A stretch of 64,000 nucleotides of DNA from Batkoa obscura (GCA_030770535.1 JASVEC010000086.1:1-64000); one strand, 5' to 3'. Positions 20,704 through 31,812 are shown, counted from the stretch's first letter. Notes: a model not told the origin generated them from the sequence alone. A program made the numbers and translations.

Positions 20704-21693
20704 TTAAGATGAAGACTTGTAACTAAATCCACGATCTTTCTTTTTAAATTTTTCCACAATAGAATCAAACATTAATTTTAAATCCATATAAATACCATCA
20801 TGTAAAACCATTAACATCATTGGGTTGACCACAGTAAAAAGCATTACAGTAACTGCTACTATGGAATCTTCAAGGCTACTTCTTAAGTGTGTCAATACTT
20901 GCTCCCTAACACTAATCACTAAATAAGGTACCATACACAAGTTATAAAGTAACAACATGATACCTGTTTTGATATACGTACTACGCTTCTGCTTTCTTAC
21001 ACTTGCATTTAATGTATAAAATGAGCCATTTATTTCACTATCCCCATTATCTTCAAGCAAATGGATAAATCGTTTAGCTAATAAAGGATAGCAAAAATTT
21101 ACCAAAAATAAGCAAACAAAACTAAACAGTATGATATAGCATGCAGTAAATCTTGTTAAAACAACAACAGAAATGGTGTTAGGAAAATAGTACCTTTGGA
21201 ACGGCATAAGTATAAAGTCCGTATTAACGAAGACGCCTATCAATAATAATATATGAACAAATTGAAGAAATATAAATACAGCAACCCATATCCTTATCTT
21301 TAGGTCCTTTTTTAGATATAGAGCCCAATACCTCAGCAAAGCCAAATATCCGACACAACTTATTGAAAATAGTACAAAGAACACTTCAATGAGGCCATCA
21401 TATTGGCCATAATATACATTTAAAAATATTTTTTCAATCCCTAACATATTAAACGCTATCAATTGACAAAGTTTATAGCTGACAAATATAGCATCTCCAA
21501 TCGATAAAAAACTGGCTATCCACATATCAAACGTTATGAATCCTTGTCTTTTCACTAGATAGAAAGTGAATAAGTTAAAAAGGATAGATAAAGCTTCAAG
21601 CGCAATAGTCAAGTTGCCGCTAAATGCACGTTCGGAAGTAAAACTAGCGACTGGCTGCAAGGACAACTTGTCCATATATAATGTTGAATTCAT
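20704..21693 (-). CDS. Seven-transmembrane, class-A-like receptor, paralogue 2
   Basis: A 329-residue single-exon paralogue of the proteins at 15926 and 24001. Shared marks in order: MNSTLYMDKL-x2-QP at the N-terminus, KRQGF-x3-DMWIA, a Gly-Asp in helix 2, YDG-x2-EVFF before helix 3, RYWALYLKK after helix 3, LLLYNLCMVP in helix 6 and NPMMLMVLHD in helix 7. The third internal loop is longer than in paralogue 1 and basic (RKQKRS). The C-terminal tail is Lys-rich with a Ser cluster (SYKSSS), a candidate phosphorylation site. It reads away from the Zn2Cys6 gene's promoter side: both are on the minus strand, with the receptor upstream by about 430 bp. The ligand is unknown. Confidence 0.8.
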   Translation of the reverse strand: MNSTLYMDKLSLQPVASFTSERAFSGNLTIALEALSILFNLFTFYLVKRQGFITFDMWIASFLSIGDAIFVSYKLCQLIAFNMLGIEKIFLNVYYGQYDGLIEVFFVLFSISCVGYLALLRYWALYLKKDLKIRIWVAVFIFLQFVHILLLIGVFVNTDFILMPFQRYYFPNTISVVVLTRFTACYIILFSFVCLFLVNFCYPLLAKRFIHLLEDNGDSEINGSFYTLNASVRKQKRSTYIKTGIMLLLYNLCMVPYLVISVREQVLTHLRSSLEDSIVAVTVMLFTVVNPMMLMVLHDGIYMDLKLMFDSIVEKFKKKDRGFSYKSSS

Positions 21694-21741
21694 GGTAAAT
21701 CAAGTAATGAAATTAAATTGGGATAGACTTCATCTCTTATT

Positions 21742-21749
21742 AATTTATA
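21742..21749 (-). promoter_or_regulatory. TATA-like box of receptor gene 2
   Basis: TATAAATT on the minus strand, about 50 bp before the start codon at 21693. Confidence 0.45.
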
Positions 21750-23950
21750 CCTTTTAATTAGTTATCTAAAACTAGTTTCTCCCTATGATCAGAAATTAGC
21801 GGGTTTGTTTACTTTTGGTTTATTATTTTTTTATTGCAAAGTATAAAATGATTCAATTATTTTTGGATTTAAGGAAATTTCAACCAATTAATTTTAACCA
21901 AAAATAAAGTTAAGAATTGTTTAAGAAAGAAGAATTAAACAAGGTTTTTCATTAAATATAAGTTGTCTTATGCAACCCATATTTTTTATAAATCAACCTT
22001 ACTTATTGTGTTAGTGACCATAAATAATTGTATTTCTATTATATAGCAGTAAATACAACTCATGATACTAAAATAGTATAGGCATCCAACTACTTCTATT
22101 CCGCTTTATAATTTTTCTACTTTAAAGTAACAATCTATTTATTGATGGTTGATTTGAGATGAGCGGCTAACTTGTATCTAAGCCTTATTTTTAAACTTTG
22201 TTGATTTAACCTGAGTTATATTAGATTAAAACATGTAAATAGAACAACAATAGGGGATGTATTTTTTTAAGAATTTTACTAACAATCTTTTTACTCAAAT
22301 AGCGCTTAAAAAAATGGAAAAGCAATGAATTCAAAGATGCTTTTAGGAATATGAGGAGTGGATATGTTGGTATTTTAAAAAATATATTAAACTGCTTATT
22401 GCTACAATTAATAGTTTGAAATTAAAGTTTAACTACAATATTAAATAACAAACACCTGTTATATTCTTTGATTGAGTGATGATAGAACATGGTTTTGTTT
22501 GATAAGTAACTATAATTTTTTTACCAAAAATATTACTTTTATTAAAATTAGTTAAAATTTTCTTTTAATCTTATTTTTATATCTGCTTCTAATATCGTTT
22601 TATTCGCTAATAAACTAAAAATTAATGTTAGTAATAGAAGTTATTAATTCTATATATTTAAATATGTATAATAGAATATGTGTAATTGAATATGTACAAA
22701 ATTATAAAGATATACACTTTTATAATAAACTCATTAAAGTAAAGAGATAGAAAACAGGTGACTAAATGCTAATTAAAAAAAGAATCAATAATCCCATTTA
22801 TTTATTAAAAATATAATAATACGACAATTTTTTTTGCACTTTCAAAAAGTTTTTAACAAGTTTTAATCAGGTCAAAATAACAATTTTATAAAACAGTCTT
22901 AATTTTATAACTAAAAACAACTCAAAGCTAAAATCACTGTACTATATTTTCAAAAATTATATATTTTTTTCTAATTATTATTATCATTTTTAAAGGAGCT
23001 AAGTATAACTTAAAAAAAAGTATGCTACTAAAAGTTAAGCTATTTATATTATATAAGCAAACACTCCTCATATTTTATTTATTTATCCCATTATCCATTA
23101 TCAGGTTCTGAATTGGAGGGATTGAACTATGGTCTCAGAAAATGTAACTAGGATTTGATTAACCAGACTATAGTTATGACTATGAAGGACATAGTGAATA
23201 AATATTTGTATAGCAGTGAGAGTGGTATAGCATTCTAGAGGCTTGAGGAAGACAGTCTTCCTGAAAACATACAATATATAGTATTAACGTATACTATTTG
23301 GTATATAAAAGACTCAGAAAGGAAATTTAATAAAACATTCAAAGTCTCAATGATCCATATTCAAAAATAATAATTTTATAGCTGAATTATAGTTTATAAT
23401 TCAGTGTTTAAGCACTAATGATTTTCAGATTTGAAGTTTAAGGAACATAGGAAAGGGGTATTCTTAAGGAAATCAGGATAAGGAGAAAGTAAGGATAGAA
23501 CATATGACAAAAGAGATTCTAACTCAACATTTTAGTGAATGTTAGAGCGATTCATGATACTCATTTAATTAAATTTTACCAATTTATTTTTTGCTAAATA
23601 ACACATTGCTAATCTTTGAAAGTTCCTATTCATAAAAAATAATAATTTAGCTTTAAATTATATTCTAATGACAATAGCTATTATACATGCTGATATATTG
23701 AGGTACTAAATAATTCTAAGTTGCTAATAATTTAAATCTAATATATCAATTTTTACTAATTAGTTTATAACACAATAATGCTACTACCAAAGTTATAATT
23801 TTATAATATAAAAAACCTGATTTTTAAAAAACCAGCTTATTAGCTAAGTATTCACTATCCTAAATTGATTGTCAAAGTTAGCTGAGGTACTCCAAATAAG
23901 TACAAAATAACAAAAGTAGAGATATACACATTGAATAATTAGAACAAATG
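21750..23950. other. Gene-free spacer between receptor genes 2 and 3
   Basis: One diverged MITE copy (22253). A segment at about 23.1-23.4 kb is less AT-rich and holds a TATATAAAAGACTC and an AATAAAA signal in sequence, loosely like a promoter-plus-polyadenylation unit. It may be an old repeat, but no second copy is in this window. No gene supported. Confidence 0.45.
22253..22340 (+). mobile_element. MITE copy with eroded right end
   Basis: Starts GGGGATGTATTTTTTTAAG with an intact core CAAATAGCGCTT. The right end is diverged beyond TGAATTCAAAG. Confidence 0.8.
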
Positions 23951-23951
23951 G

Positions 23952-23959
23952 TATAAATA
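23952..23959 (+). promoter_or_regulatory. TATA box that decides the receptor 3 start
   Basis: TATAAATA stands only 15 bp before an in-frame ATG at 23974 but about 42 bp before the ATG at 24001. Transcription would normally begin after the first ATG, favouring the second. Confidence 0.55.
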
Positions 23960-24000
23960 CTACTTAACGTTAAATGGTATACAAATTCTTTTTTTTCGTC

Positions 24001-24972
24001 ATGGACTCGAGTGAATACATGAAACATTTAGTCATCCAACCTGTGGATAAGGAGGATTTGAACCGGATCATAAGCGGCTATATAATAATAAGTATTGAAA
24101 TTTTAGCCTTTTTATTCAATGCTTTGACCTTTTATCTGATCAAAAAACAGGGGTTTAAAACTTTAGATATGTGGATAGCAAGTTGTTTAGCATTTGGTGA
24201 TATCTTATTTGTAGCTTATAAACTGGCCCAATTAGTGGTATTTAGAGTTTTAGGTGTTGATAGTGTTTATTTAAACATTGAGTATGGCCAAGTGGATGGT
24301 TGCTTTGAAGTTTTTATGATGCTGTTTTCAGCCAATTGTGTTGGTGCGTTGGCTCTATTAAGATTTTGGGCACTGTATCTTAAAAGGCCAATCGTCAATG
24401 GTTATTGGATAACTATCTTTGTTCTTCAAAACATGATTTGTTTAACATTGCTTCTAATAGCTGCAGTAAAAAAAGAGTTTATCTTAATGCCATTACAACG
24501 ATACTATTTTCTTAATACAGTATCCAACGTACTCTCAACAAGAATAGGAGCTTGGTTTATTATTATAACTAATATCTTTAATTTCATTATTGTAAACGTG
24601 TGTTATCCACTACTGTATTATAATTTTAGTAATCGAATGGAAACCATAGATCAGGAGCGGGAGATTATTTTTGATAGCATTAAAACACGCTACAATAAGA
24701 AAAAACGGAGTATTTTAATCAAAACCTCAATCACGTTGTTACTATATAATACTTGCTTATTACCTATTTTAATTATCAGTATACGAGAACAGTTAAATGG
24801 ATTCATAAAGTCATATAACCAAGATGTTATAGTTTCTTCCACTGTTATGCTTTTATGCTTTGTAAATCCATTAATTTTATTAATCCTTCATGATGATATC
24901 AATAGGTCTTTAAAAGATATTTTGAAAGCAGTAGTAAGATTTGTTAAGGGAGCATTCAAGAGATGTCGGTAA
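24001..24972 (+). CDS. Seven-transmembrane, class-A-like receptor, paralogue 3
   Basis: Third member of the receptor family, 323 residues from the ATG at 24001. I prefer this start to the upstream ATG at 23974 because MDSSEYMKHL-x2-QP aligns with the N-termini of both paralogues and a TATA box sits just upstream of 23974. Marks: KKQGFK-x2-DMWIA, Gly-Asp in helix 2, VDG-x-FEVFM before helix 3, RFWALYLKR after it, LLLYNTCLLP in helix 6 and NPLILLILHD in helix 7. The third internal loop is long and basic (RYNKKKRS), as expected for G-protein coupling. It is closer to paralogue 2 than to paralogue 1 by eye (for example LMPLQRYYF-x-NT before helix 5). The tail is short and basic. Confidence 0.8.
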   Translation: MDSSEYMKHLVIQPVDKEDLNRIISGYIIISIEILAFLFNALTFYLIKKQGFKTLDMWIASCLAFGDILFVAYKLAQLVVFRVLGVDSVYLNIEYGQVDGCFEVFMMLFSANCVGALALLRFWALYLKRPIVNGYWITIFVLQNMICLTLLLIAAVKKEFILMPLQRYYFLNTVSNVLSTRIGAWFIIITNIFNFIIVNVCYPLLYYNFSNRMETIDQEREIIFDSIKTRYNKKKRSILIKTSITLLLYNTCLLPILIISIREQLNGFIKSYNQDVIVSSTVMLLCFVNPLILLILHDDINRSLKDILKAVVRFVKGAFKRCR

Positions 24973-25624
24973 AAACAATGATTCCTCAGAATCCAAGGAT
25001 ATTTTATTAATCTTAGGGAAATATTAAGTTAAAAAGGTAAATATACCTCCAGAACAGTGTGTAATTAAGATGCTTTTGTAAAGTCTTTTAAACAATGTTA
25101 TATATTCGAAATATTTATTTATATTCGTTAAATAAATAGTGGGTATAAATTTTTTTTGTCAGTAGATTCATTGAAATACGATAGTTTTAATTATTTTTAT
25201 CTTATATAATAAAATAGTAATACTTTGATTAACTTAAATATTATACCGTTTTTATTAGTAAAGCTAATAATAGTAGTCACGCTTTTCAAATGTATAATTC
25301 TTTTGGATAAAATACTGTAAAGTACTAAAGAACATTGATCATGGTACAGCTTCTACTACTCTAAAACTGAAAAAAGAGACTGTGTATCCAAGTAATTGAA
25401 TTCTTGTATATATAAAAAATAATATATAAGTATATATTTTTGTATTTAAGAATTTTACTAACAATTTTTCCACTTAAATAGTGCTTAAAAGATAGAAAAA
25501 GTGATGAAGCCAAAAAAAGCATCCCCATATCATTTTAATTTTTAAAAAGCTTGCTGTATATAAACCACCTTTAGTTAAATAATTTCTAAAACTCTTAGTA
25601 TTAAAAATACTTTTTTATTAAATT
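24973..25624. other. Gene-free spacer
   Basis: AT-rich; one MITE copy (25427-25526). Nothing else seen. Confidence 0.5.
25427..25526 (+). mobile_element. MITE copy with eroded left end
   Basis: Left end reads GTATATATTTTTG; right end GCATCCCC then ATAT. Core TAAATAGTGCTTAAAAG present. Confidence 0.8.
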
Positions 25625-25783
25625 TCAAATAAATTTAATATTATTGGAAATAGTTTTTCTTTTTTTAGGAGGTTTAAAATCTTCAAAACCTTTACTTGTT
25701 AAAATAATATAATCGTTTTCAATTATTAATTCTTCTATATAAATACTTGCAAAAAAACCACTTTCAATCATACGAGTCGATAT
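25625..25783 (-). pseudogene. Orphan terminal exon ending in a nuclear-localisation-like PPKKRK
   Basis: After an ATTTCAG acceptor, 53 codons stay open to a stop at 25625: it begins ISTRMIESGFF, continues IEELIIEND, and ends GFEDFKPPKKRKT plus 9 residues. Codon usage looks coding, but no convincing upstream exon fits between here and the EMP24 stop at 25896, only about 110 bp away. It may be the relic of a longer gene or a very small gene with an unrecognised first exon. Family not recognised. Confidence 0.3.
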
Positions 25784-25895
25784 CTGAAATTTCAGGTATT
25801 TAATTGTAAAATATTAAACTAAAAACTTCATAGCAAAAGATAAAAATGTCGGTAATAAGCTACAATTGGCATTAACATTTACTAAAATAGTATAA

Positions 25896-26800
25896 TTAAA
25901 CTAATTTCTTAGTGACAAAGAAGCGGCGAAGATGGGTAACTTGCCAATAGCAGACACCAACCATAACAGCGATTTGAAGGATAATCCAATAAGTAAGTTT
26001 AGAGTTAATGGATTCGGATAAACTTAAGAATTGGTGTTCTTTTTCCTATTCAAAACTTTAGCAACTTTTTAAATAAACTTAAAACAATATTACTCTTTGG
26101 TATTCTTGCTCATAAAGGATATCATGTAACCAAGAGTTGACTACATGAATACGGTCCTGAAGTTCTATATCAAATATTAACACTTTAAATTATAAAGTTA
26201 TTCGTTCTTTACTTGTAACTTTATCTGGCATATATTTCTCATCAATAGCATCAGATCCAATAAAAAGATTTAAAGAGAATTTCTAAAAAACTATTAGATA
26301 AAAACAAAATACAAGAAACTATATATTACTATCTTATAATTATGGAACCAACCACCGTCTGGGTTACCAACGGCAATACACAATCTATGTTCACCATATT
26401 CATGGGTAGTGAAAGTGAATTGTCCGCTAGTTTTTAATTTTTGAGTTACTACTAAGTTACCAGTGTTTTTTTCCTACTTGAATTAATCATGCATTTATTG
26501 TTTTTATGAATAAAACTTACAATAACATCAATTGAAACAGTGTATTTTTGGTTTTCTTGATAAGTTTGACTCTCTTCTATATACTCTTCGGCTTTGAATT
26601 TTCCTAATCAATTAGTCTTAAATTTACATTTTTCCGCTTTGTTTATTATTATTACCAACTACGACGGTATCATTTGGCAAGTCTTCAATAAAACATTTAG
26701 TTTCGGATCCGTTTAAATAAAAGTGAATGGAGTTGACTCCTGTTAAAAATAGTCCACAGGATAAAGCGGCAATCGAAGTTAAATACTTGCTAAACTTCAT
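25896..26800 (-). CDS. EMP24: p24-beta cargo receptor (Emp24/TMED2)
   Basis: Six exons: 26800-26656, 26603-26521, 26473-26330, 26282-26213, 26164-26094 and 26045-25896 (663 nt, 220 residues, in frame). The protein cycles in COPII/COPI vesicles between ER and Golgi and selects cargo such as GPI-anchored proteins. Order of parts: signal peptide (MKFSKYLTS to GVNS), GOLD domain with the paired Cys (ETKCFIEDLP and HRLCIAVGN), a coiled coil around HDILYEQEYQREKE, one membrane span (WIILQIAVMVGVCYW), and a cytosolic tail RRFFVTKKLV with the Phe-Phe and dilysine trafficking signals. The tail ending KKLV is like the p24-beta class. It diverges from the uL11m gene across a 165-bp gap. Confidence 0.92.
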
Positions 26801-26875
26801 TTTAATTTTAAAAAAGTTGGTAACTTAAATTTGTTCATTCTACATTATAAATTTAACTTAAGGATGGTGGCAATT

Positions 26876-26900
26876 TTGATTGGTGCAATTGGCTGGATTA
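26876..26900. promoter_or_regulatory. Double CCAAT box in the EMP24/uL11m divergent promoter
   Basis: Two ATTGG cores (CCAAT on the minus strand) occur 9 bp apart in the 165-bp gap between two divergent genes. CCAAT is bound by the fungal HAP/NF-Y complex, which is known to act on mitochondrial genes. Its action here is inference. Confidence 0.4.
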
Positions 26901-26965
26901 AATTATAAGCATCCCATAAAGTTCTATCAAAATCAAAATCAAAGCCATTTTTTTAATAAATTACA

Positions 26966-27397
26966 ATGAGCAACAAGATAAGCAAATTAAAATTAATAGT
27001 TCCAGCAGGTAAAGCTTCACCCTCACCACCAGTAGGGCCTGCATTAGGTCAAAGGGGTATAAAATCAATGGACTTTTGTAAACAATTTAATGACCGAACC
27101 AAAGATTTCGAAACTGGGGTACCTATTCCAGTAGTAATTAGTGTAAAACCAGACCGTACATTCAGTTTTATAAATAAAAGCCCACCAACATCATTTTTAC
27201 TAAAAAGAGCAGCTGGAGTTGAAAAAGGGGCTTCTACCCCAGGCACTCAAGTTGTTGGCCAAGTGTCTTTGAAACATATCTATGAAATTGCCTTGATCAA
27301 ACAACAAGATCCAAACCTAGCATCACTTTCATTAAGAAATATTTGTTCCGCTATTATAGGATCTGCCAAATCTGCCGGAATCAAGGTGGTTCATTAA
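26966..27397 (+). CDS. MRPL19: Mitochondrial large-subunit ribosomal protein uL11m
   Basis: A 143-residue single-exon protein of the bacterial-type L11 family, which binds the GTPase-associated rRNA region. The N-terminal domain carries the hallmark [20 protein letters not shown] and [17 protein letters not shown]. The C-terminal RNA-binding domain reads [14 protein letters not shown], then [13 protein letters not shown] and [13 protein letters not shown]. Length and motif order match bacterial/mitochondrial L11 and not cytosolic uL11 (RPL12). No long presequence is seen, as in several fungal homologues. It shares a promoter gap with EMP24. Confidence 0.93.
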   Translation: MSNKISKLKLIVPAGKASPSPPVGPALGQRGIKSMDFCKQFNDRTKDFETGVPIPVVISVKPDRTFSFINKSPPTSFLLKRAAGVEKGASTPGTQVVGQVSLKHIYEIALIKQQDPNLASLSLRNICSAIIGSAKSAGIKVVH

Positions 27398-28106
27398 ATA
27401 GCTCTTTTTTTAGAATAAATAGAAGTAATTTATTAGGTTTTTTGAATTTAATTATAAGAATCAGTTATTTTTAAAGATTAAGTAGTTTTAATAGCATTGG
27501 ATACCATTTTTAAATTGAATATTAGTCGATCAACGAACTATTGAACATTTAAAACATAAATAGATAATAAATTATTAATTTCTCAATTTGTTTGACCACT
27601 TTAGAATTACCGTTTATATATAGCTTTATTTATAATAATGAAAAGCCTGGATCACGTATAATACTGCAGAACACGATTTATTTTAAATAAACTAGAAACA
27701 CATATGACCATTAAAATTCAAATATTTAAGCTTTAAAAGCTATGACTTATAAACAATACTATAGACTTGCTTTTTAGATTTACAATTATTAGATAATTGC
27801 CAAAATTAAGGTGAGTTTTGAATAATTAGCCAATCATTACAGAAGCTTGCCAGTTTTAAATGAAATTTAATAAAAAAATTAGTAAATAACATTAGGAAAC
27901 AGCTAAATTTTAGTCTATAAACTTAAATCATTGGTTCTAATTTAGGCCAATTAAAGAGGATTGAATCAGATAACAACTTCAAACAATCTATGGGCTTTAA
28001 GTTATAATTCAATTTAGCAACATATAATTTTAAAAGTAAAAGGTAAAATATAACAATAAATTGCAACTTAAATGGCTAATGCTTTTTATAAGATATACAA
28101 AAAAGA
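27398..28106. other. Gene-free spacer
   Basis: AT-rich; no element copies and no exon-like segment. Confidence 0.5.
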
Positions 28107-29007
28107 ATGGCCCAAAATATCGACCAAGCACAAAGTCCAAGTATTGCAGTAAATAATGATACTGAAGTTTCCATTGAAAAACAAGCTCCTGTTGAAAAAC
28201 AAGTCACATTCGAAAAAGAGGTCGAATCAACAAAGCAAGAAGATCAAGAAGAAGATATAGACACAATAGAAGACCCAGTTACTATATTTAGTAACCCCAA
28301 TAATTTTAATATTAAGCATCCTTTGCAAAACGCATGGAGTTTTTGGTATGATTCACCATCAAAGAAGAAAAGTTTAGCTTCTTGGTCTCAAAATTTAAAA
28401 AAAATCATTACCGTAGATACTGTAGAGGACTTTTGGGGGTATTGTTAGTTTTTCAGCATTTTGGTTTATTTTTAATATAATTTAACTAGAGTGTTTAATA
28501 ACATTAGCAAAGCTAGTGAGCTTGCCAATGGGGCCAACTACCATCTTTTCAGGGAAGGAGTCAAGCCAGAGTGGGAAGACAAGGCTAACTCACAAGGTGG
28601 AAAGTGGGTGTTTCAAGCCAAAAAAGGCAAATATGATATGGATAATTTATGGTTATATACAGTAATTTATCTATTAAATTCATTTTATTTTTCTAAAATA
28701 AATAATATAGCTACTGGCATGTATTGGTGAAGCGTTTGATATCAATGACGAGCTAAATGGTGTAATTTTCTCAGCTCGTAGAGAGCTCTATAGAATATCG
28801 ATATGGACCCGTAACTGTGATAACCAGGATTTAGTTACCGAGTTAGGGTAAGTATAAGTAAACAAAGTAATAAATTATCACGTACTTAACATTCTTAGCC
28901 ACAAATTCAAAGAGGTGTTAGGCATCAAGAGTGAGACTATCGACTATACTTCTCATTCAGATGGTGGGCTTAAGTATGCCAATAAAAATGGAAAATATAC
29001 TATTTAA
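28107..29007 (+). CDS. eIF4E: Translation initiation factor eIF4E (cap-binding protein)
   Basis: Four exons: 28107-28438, 28490-28661, 28711-28847 and 28899-29007 (750 nt, 249 residues). It binds the mRNA 5' cap and recruits eIF4G. A Glu-rich, low-complexity N-terminal arm of about 70 residues precedes the core. The core keeps the cap-stacking Trp residues in context (NAWSFWYDSPSK, VKPEWEDKANSQGGKW), the eIF4G-contact helix (TVEDFWGVFNNI), and NLWLYTLLACIGEAFD. Then come RRELYRISIWTRNCD, the C-terminal FKEVLGI and the HSDGGLKYA tail. Introns are 49-51 bp. The protein is intact. Confidence 0.95.
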
Positions 29008-29801
29008 TAGGAGATAGTAAATTAAAGTATGGATTAAAAAGGTTTCAATTTAACTAAGTGTTTGTTTAGAATCGACTGTTTTTTATTATTGCATTTCCAT
29101 AGCGAGACTCTTGTTTTCAGTACCCTTTTTTTCTTTTATTATCTTTTCTTCTCTTTTATAGAGCTTTTTTAATAAATTTTCAGCAAAAGTACTTGAATCA
29201 GAAACTTTTATAGATAACAATTTTGTCTTGCTTTGTAATATTACATCAAAGTTGTGTCTTTTTTCATTTACATTTTAAAAACCAAAATTAAACTATCATC
29301 TAGTATAGAAACTATGCTTTAAGTTTCAACATAGTTAAAGGATAAGTTGCTGCATAGAACTTAGAAACTTGATTTAGCAAGTGCTGTTTGATGATTATAC
29401 TGACTTTACATTGAGTAATTAACACTTAAGCCATATAAGATTTGGATAAACATTGTATGGACTTGTTTCATTTGAGCCTTTATTATTTTCTTTTAATACT
29501 ATTAACTAAAATGTGTAAAGAATTGAGGTCATATAATAACAGTAAATCTAATATACTTTCGTGTTGATAAAAAAGATAAATTAATATATTAACTTTGATT
29601 AAATGGCATAATACTAATTACATGATTTTAATATAGTAATAAATTTATGCTCGCTCTATCAATTAGAATTCATTGATATATAGCAACCATATCAATTTAA
29701 ATCTATCAGCTATGTAACTATACGATATAAAGTTTGATAAAAAATAAACTTTATTTAGGATATTTATGATCTTCTATAAACTAGGATTCTATAATGCTCT
29801 A
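29008..29801. other. Gene-free spacer
   Basis: Convergent spacer between eIF4E and YTM1. A pyrimidine-rich tract at about 29.1-29.2 kb may belong to a 3' end. Nothing else seen. Confidence 0.45.
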
Positions 29802-31462
29802 TTAAGATTGATTGAGGTTGTTAGGTAACACTTTGAACAGCCTTAAGTTGGAATCTTCACCCCCGGAAGCGAGAATATCATCATACCAATCCATAGAAAG
29901 AACTTTGTTTTCAAATACCGGATGTTCATTAGATACAGTACGTGGATCAAACTTCTTGATTTCGGTGTCTGAATGACTTAATGAAAATTGTGGGGTTCTA
30001 GATCTTAAATCCCAGATCTTTAAGCTACCATCGTAACTACTACTAGCCAAGCGGAAACTATCGCTGTTATGGAATTTTACAGAGCTAACGAAATTTAAAT
30101 GGCCCGATAAAGTCAATTTTACAACATTAGATTCTAAGAAATAATTTTAAAAAAAGCTATAATATAAATTTGACTATTACCTTTAACTCTAGGATCCCAA
30201 ATTCTGATAATAGAATCAGTATGGCCAGATGCAAGTAAAGAATCACTACCAGAAGCTTGGGACAAGGAAAGGAATGGCTTTTCACAAGTTTTGGAATGAA
30301 TATTAGTAGCTGTAATGAGGTCCCATATCTTCAAAGAATGATCGAAGCCACCACTATACAATATGTTTGAATCTTGATTACAATATTCAAGGCATTGAAC
30401 CGGACCAAAATGACCATTCAAAGTTAATTTGGAACCTTTAAAAGCCATCTCACTATTCTTTCTTTTCTTGTTTCCACTGTTTATAACTTCTTGTACTATT
30501 ACATGCTCTGGATCTTCCTCTAAACTTGCTAAAGACCATATTTGGATTGTGCTATCACTTGAAGCAGTTGCAAACTAGATGATCATAAATATAAACACTA
30601 AATTTCTATTATTATTGCTTACGTTTTTGTTATTTGCTGATATAGATACGGATTCTATACTTTTCTTATGCCCTTTAGCAGTATAGAAGGGGACGTAATT
30701 ATCTCTTTCATCTTTCTATTTATAAACTAAGTAAAATAAGATAAACGTAAAAACTCAACTTACTTTCCAAGCAATTACTGTTTGGTCTTGAGATGCAGTT
30801 AAAAAGCTGATCTCTCCTTTAGAAAAAGTTAATAAATGGAAATAAATAGAAGATTCCAAAATTACCATTTTCAACCCATTTCACCGATTTAATAGTAGAA
30901 TTATGGCCTTTCAATGTTGCTATGCATTGGCTGCTTTTATCCCATACTCTTACTAGATTATCGTAAGATCCTGTTAAAATCAAACTAAAAAAAATAAGCA
31001 ATAAAGTAAGCTAAAAACCGATTTACCCTTGAGAAGAAATATTGATAGAAGAAACCCAATCGTCATGTTTATAATCGTTAAGTTGGCTTGGAGGTAAAGT
31101 AGATTCAATCACTTCAATTTCTAATAATGCTTCCTAAAACTATAAGTTTGGATGCCAGTTTCTAAATTATTAGCTTACGGTTGATAGGTTCTTTATTGAC
31201 ATGAAAGTGGACAAGCTCGACTTAATAAAGTCTCCTTGGTATAAGAATTCGAAGGGCACAGGGCGCTCTATAAATTGTTAACAAGTTAAACTGATCTCTT
31301 TTTGAAATTACCTAACGCTAGTAAATGATTTACAATCTCTGATAAACCATATCTTTTCAAGTTGGTTGGCAAAAATAATGGGGCATCGGGTAAAGGATAC
31401 TTTTCATTTCTAGTAAATAGCTTTACTTGGACTTTAGAAATATTTTCCTCATTTGATGCCAT
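29802..31462 (-). CDS. YTM1: Ribosome biogenesis WD-repeat protein Ytm1 (WDR12)
   Basis: A nucleolar protein that with Erb1 and Nop7 (PeBoW complex) is required for 60S subunit maturation. The start is the ATG at 31462 (MASNEENISKVQVKLFTRNE), opening an NLE domain (PLPDAPLFLPTNLKRYGLSEIVNHLLAL). Exon 1 is 31462-31312, exon 2 starts at 31267. At least five WD repeats follow: GSYDNLVRVWD, TASQDQTVIAW, TASSDSTIQIW, SGGFDHSLKIWDL, SGHTDSIIRIWDPR and SSSYDGSLKIWDLRS. The C-terminus holds SMDWYDDILASGGEDSNLRLFKV. The last repeat blocks occupy 30448-29802. The exon 2/3 junction near 31187 is uncertain because the obvious donor leaves an awkward phase. Confidence 0.9.
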
Positions 31463-31812
31463 CTTTGCTATCTTATTATTTAGAAAAAGTTGAATTAATT
31501 TATCAAAAGATGATTTTGATTGAATTTCTATTTTTATTTTTTTGTGATTCCTAAGTTTTGGCTTGAAAATTTGGTTTTTTCGAAGGGTGTTTTTCACTAT
31601 GCCATATTACAGAAAAGTTAAAATATCAGTTATACCTGAAGGTAAATGTTTTTAATGCATATTTATGTAAGACATATAAAGTTTTTATTTTTAAAAAATA
31701 TAGGGAAGTGGGAAATCAAAAAACCACCACAATAAGTAAGATCGAAGTCTGGTCTTAGAGTAAAAGCTCAAAGATAACAATAAAAAATACAACATAGCTT
31801 TATTAATAAATA

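Noticed and set aside
23059-23075. AAACACTCCTCATAT, resembling the right end of the MITE
   Set aside because: Only the last 15 bp or so match and no core or left end is recognisable; could be chance in AT-rich DNA.
23100-23365. Possible promoter-plus-polyA unit (solo-LTR-like) with weak resemblance to the 14.2/58.9 kb repeat
   Set aside because: No second copy in the window, no clear ends or target duplication; similarity is limited to short strings.
9560-24972. Homeobox gene plus receptors as a mating-type locus
   Set aside because: Loci of this type in related fungi centre on HMG-box genes with characteristic flanking genes, none of which is visible; the genes are many kilobases apart.
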